Source of the DNA: Lysobacterales bacterium CG02_land_8_20_14_3_00_62_12
GTDB lineage: Bacteria > Pseudomonadota > Gammaproteobacteria > Xanthomonadales > Ahniellaceae
NCBI GenBank assembly: GCA_002785585.1
Contig: PEUI01000075.1
Location: 33,686 to 40,215 of the forward strand
Length of the DNA stretch: 6,530 bases
Direction: 5' to 3'
The position numbers were made by a program, and so were the translations under genes. The notes below the pieces were generated by a model. The model was not told the origin of the DNA and did no database searches. It was given only the letters and a program-made list of their open reading frames with translations. Shown here one piece after another: positions 6,461-6,530 of the stretch (the stretch's first letter is position 1; every line of letters starts with the position of its first letter).

Positions 6461-6530
6461 GCGTCGCGCAGAAATAACTTGCCCATCTTGCTGGTCCTTA
6501 TCGCCCGCCTGCGTCGTTGCACAAAGCGTC
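6461..6530. repeat. Possible edge of a dispersed repeat or mobile element, continuing outside the window
   Basis: This AT-mixed non-coding stretch begins about GCGTCGCGCAGAAATAACTT and runs to the window end. It resembles, from memory, interspersed repeats found in many copies in some gammaproteobacterial genomes, in which a segment with AATAACTTGCCC is flanked by its inverted counterpart. Only one end is visible, no second copy occurs in this window, and no transposase can be seen. No reading frame here resembles the RuvA C-terminus. The inner boundary is uncertain by some ten bases. Confidence 0.35.

Overview
The window is a conserved piece of a gammaproteobacterial chromosome. All genes lie on the minus strand, so they read from right to left: ruvB, a possible 41-residue ORF, ybgC, tolQ, tolR, tolA, tolB, pal, and the start of cpoB (ybgF), which leaves the window at base 1. 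Gene order, family-length proteins and high-GC codon use suggest a member of the Gammaproteobacteria with the ruv-ybgC-tol-pal arrangement seen in Pseudomonas- and Xanthomonas-type genomes. The genus cannot be fixed from the sequence alone.

Right edge (6379-6530): the stretch upstream of ruvB does not encode the end of ruvA, its usual neighbour. Instead it holds what looks like the edge of a dispersed repeat that continues outside the window. Then comes ruvB (Holliday-junction branch-migration ATPase). A possible small ORF exactly fills the ruvB-ybgC gap, overlapping both neighbours by 3-4 bases. ybgC (hotdog-fold acyl-CoA thioesterase) follows and is nearly joined to tolQ.

Centre (1287-4811): tolQ, tolR, tolA and tolB encode the energised envelope machine. 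TolQ and TolR form the proton-driven inner-membrane motor, TolA spans the periplasm, and TolB is the periplasmic beta-propeller partner of Pal. tolA and tolB overlap by 16 bases, while tolQ and tolR are separated by an unusually wide 96-base spacer.

Left (1-1204): pal encodes the peptidoglycan-binding outer-membrane lipoprotein. A strong intrinsic terminator stands between pal and cpoB, so cpoB may be at least partly a separate transcript. cpoB encodes the periplasmic TolA-binding coordinator of septal wall synthesis and outer-membrane constriction; only its signal peptide, coiled coil and linker are visible.

I see no phage, CRISPR, toxin-antitoxin or biosynthetic system, and nothing supports a wholly new system. 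The points worth checking are small: the inter-ruvB/ybgC ORF, the repeat edge where ruvA would be expected, the weak translation start of tolA with a four-codon upstream ORF, the cysteine-bearing TolA tail that doubles as the tolB start region, extra cysteines in Pal, and the pal terminator.
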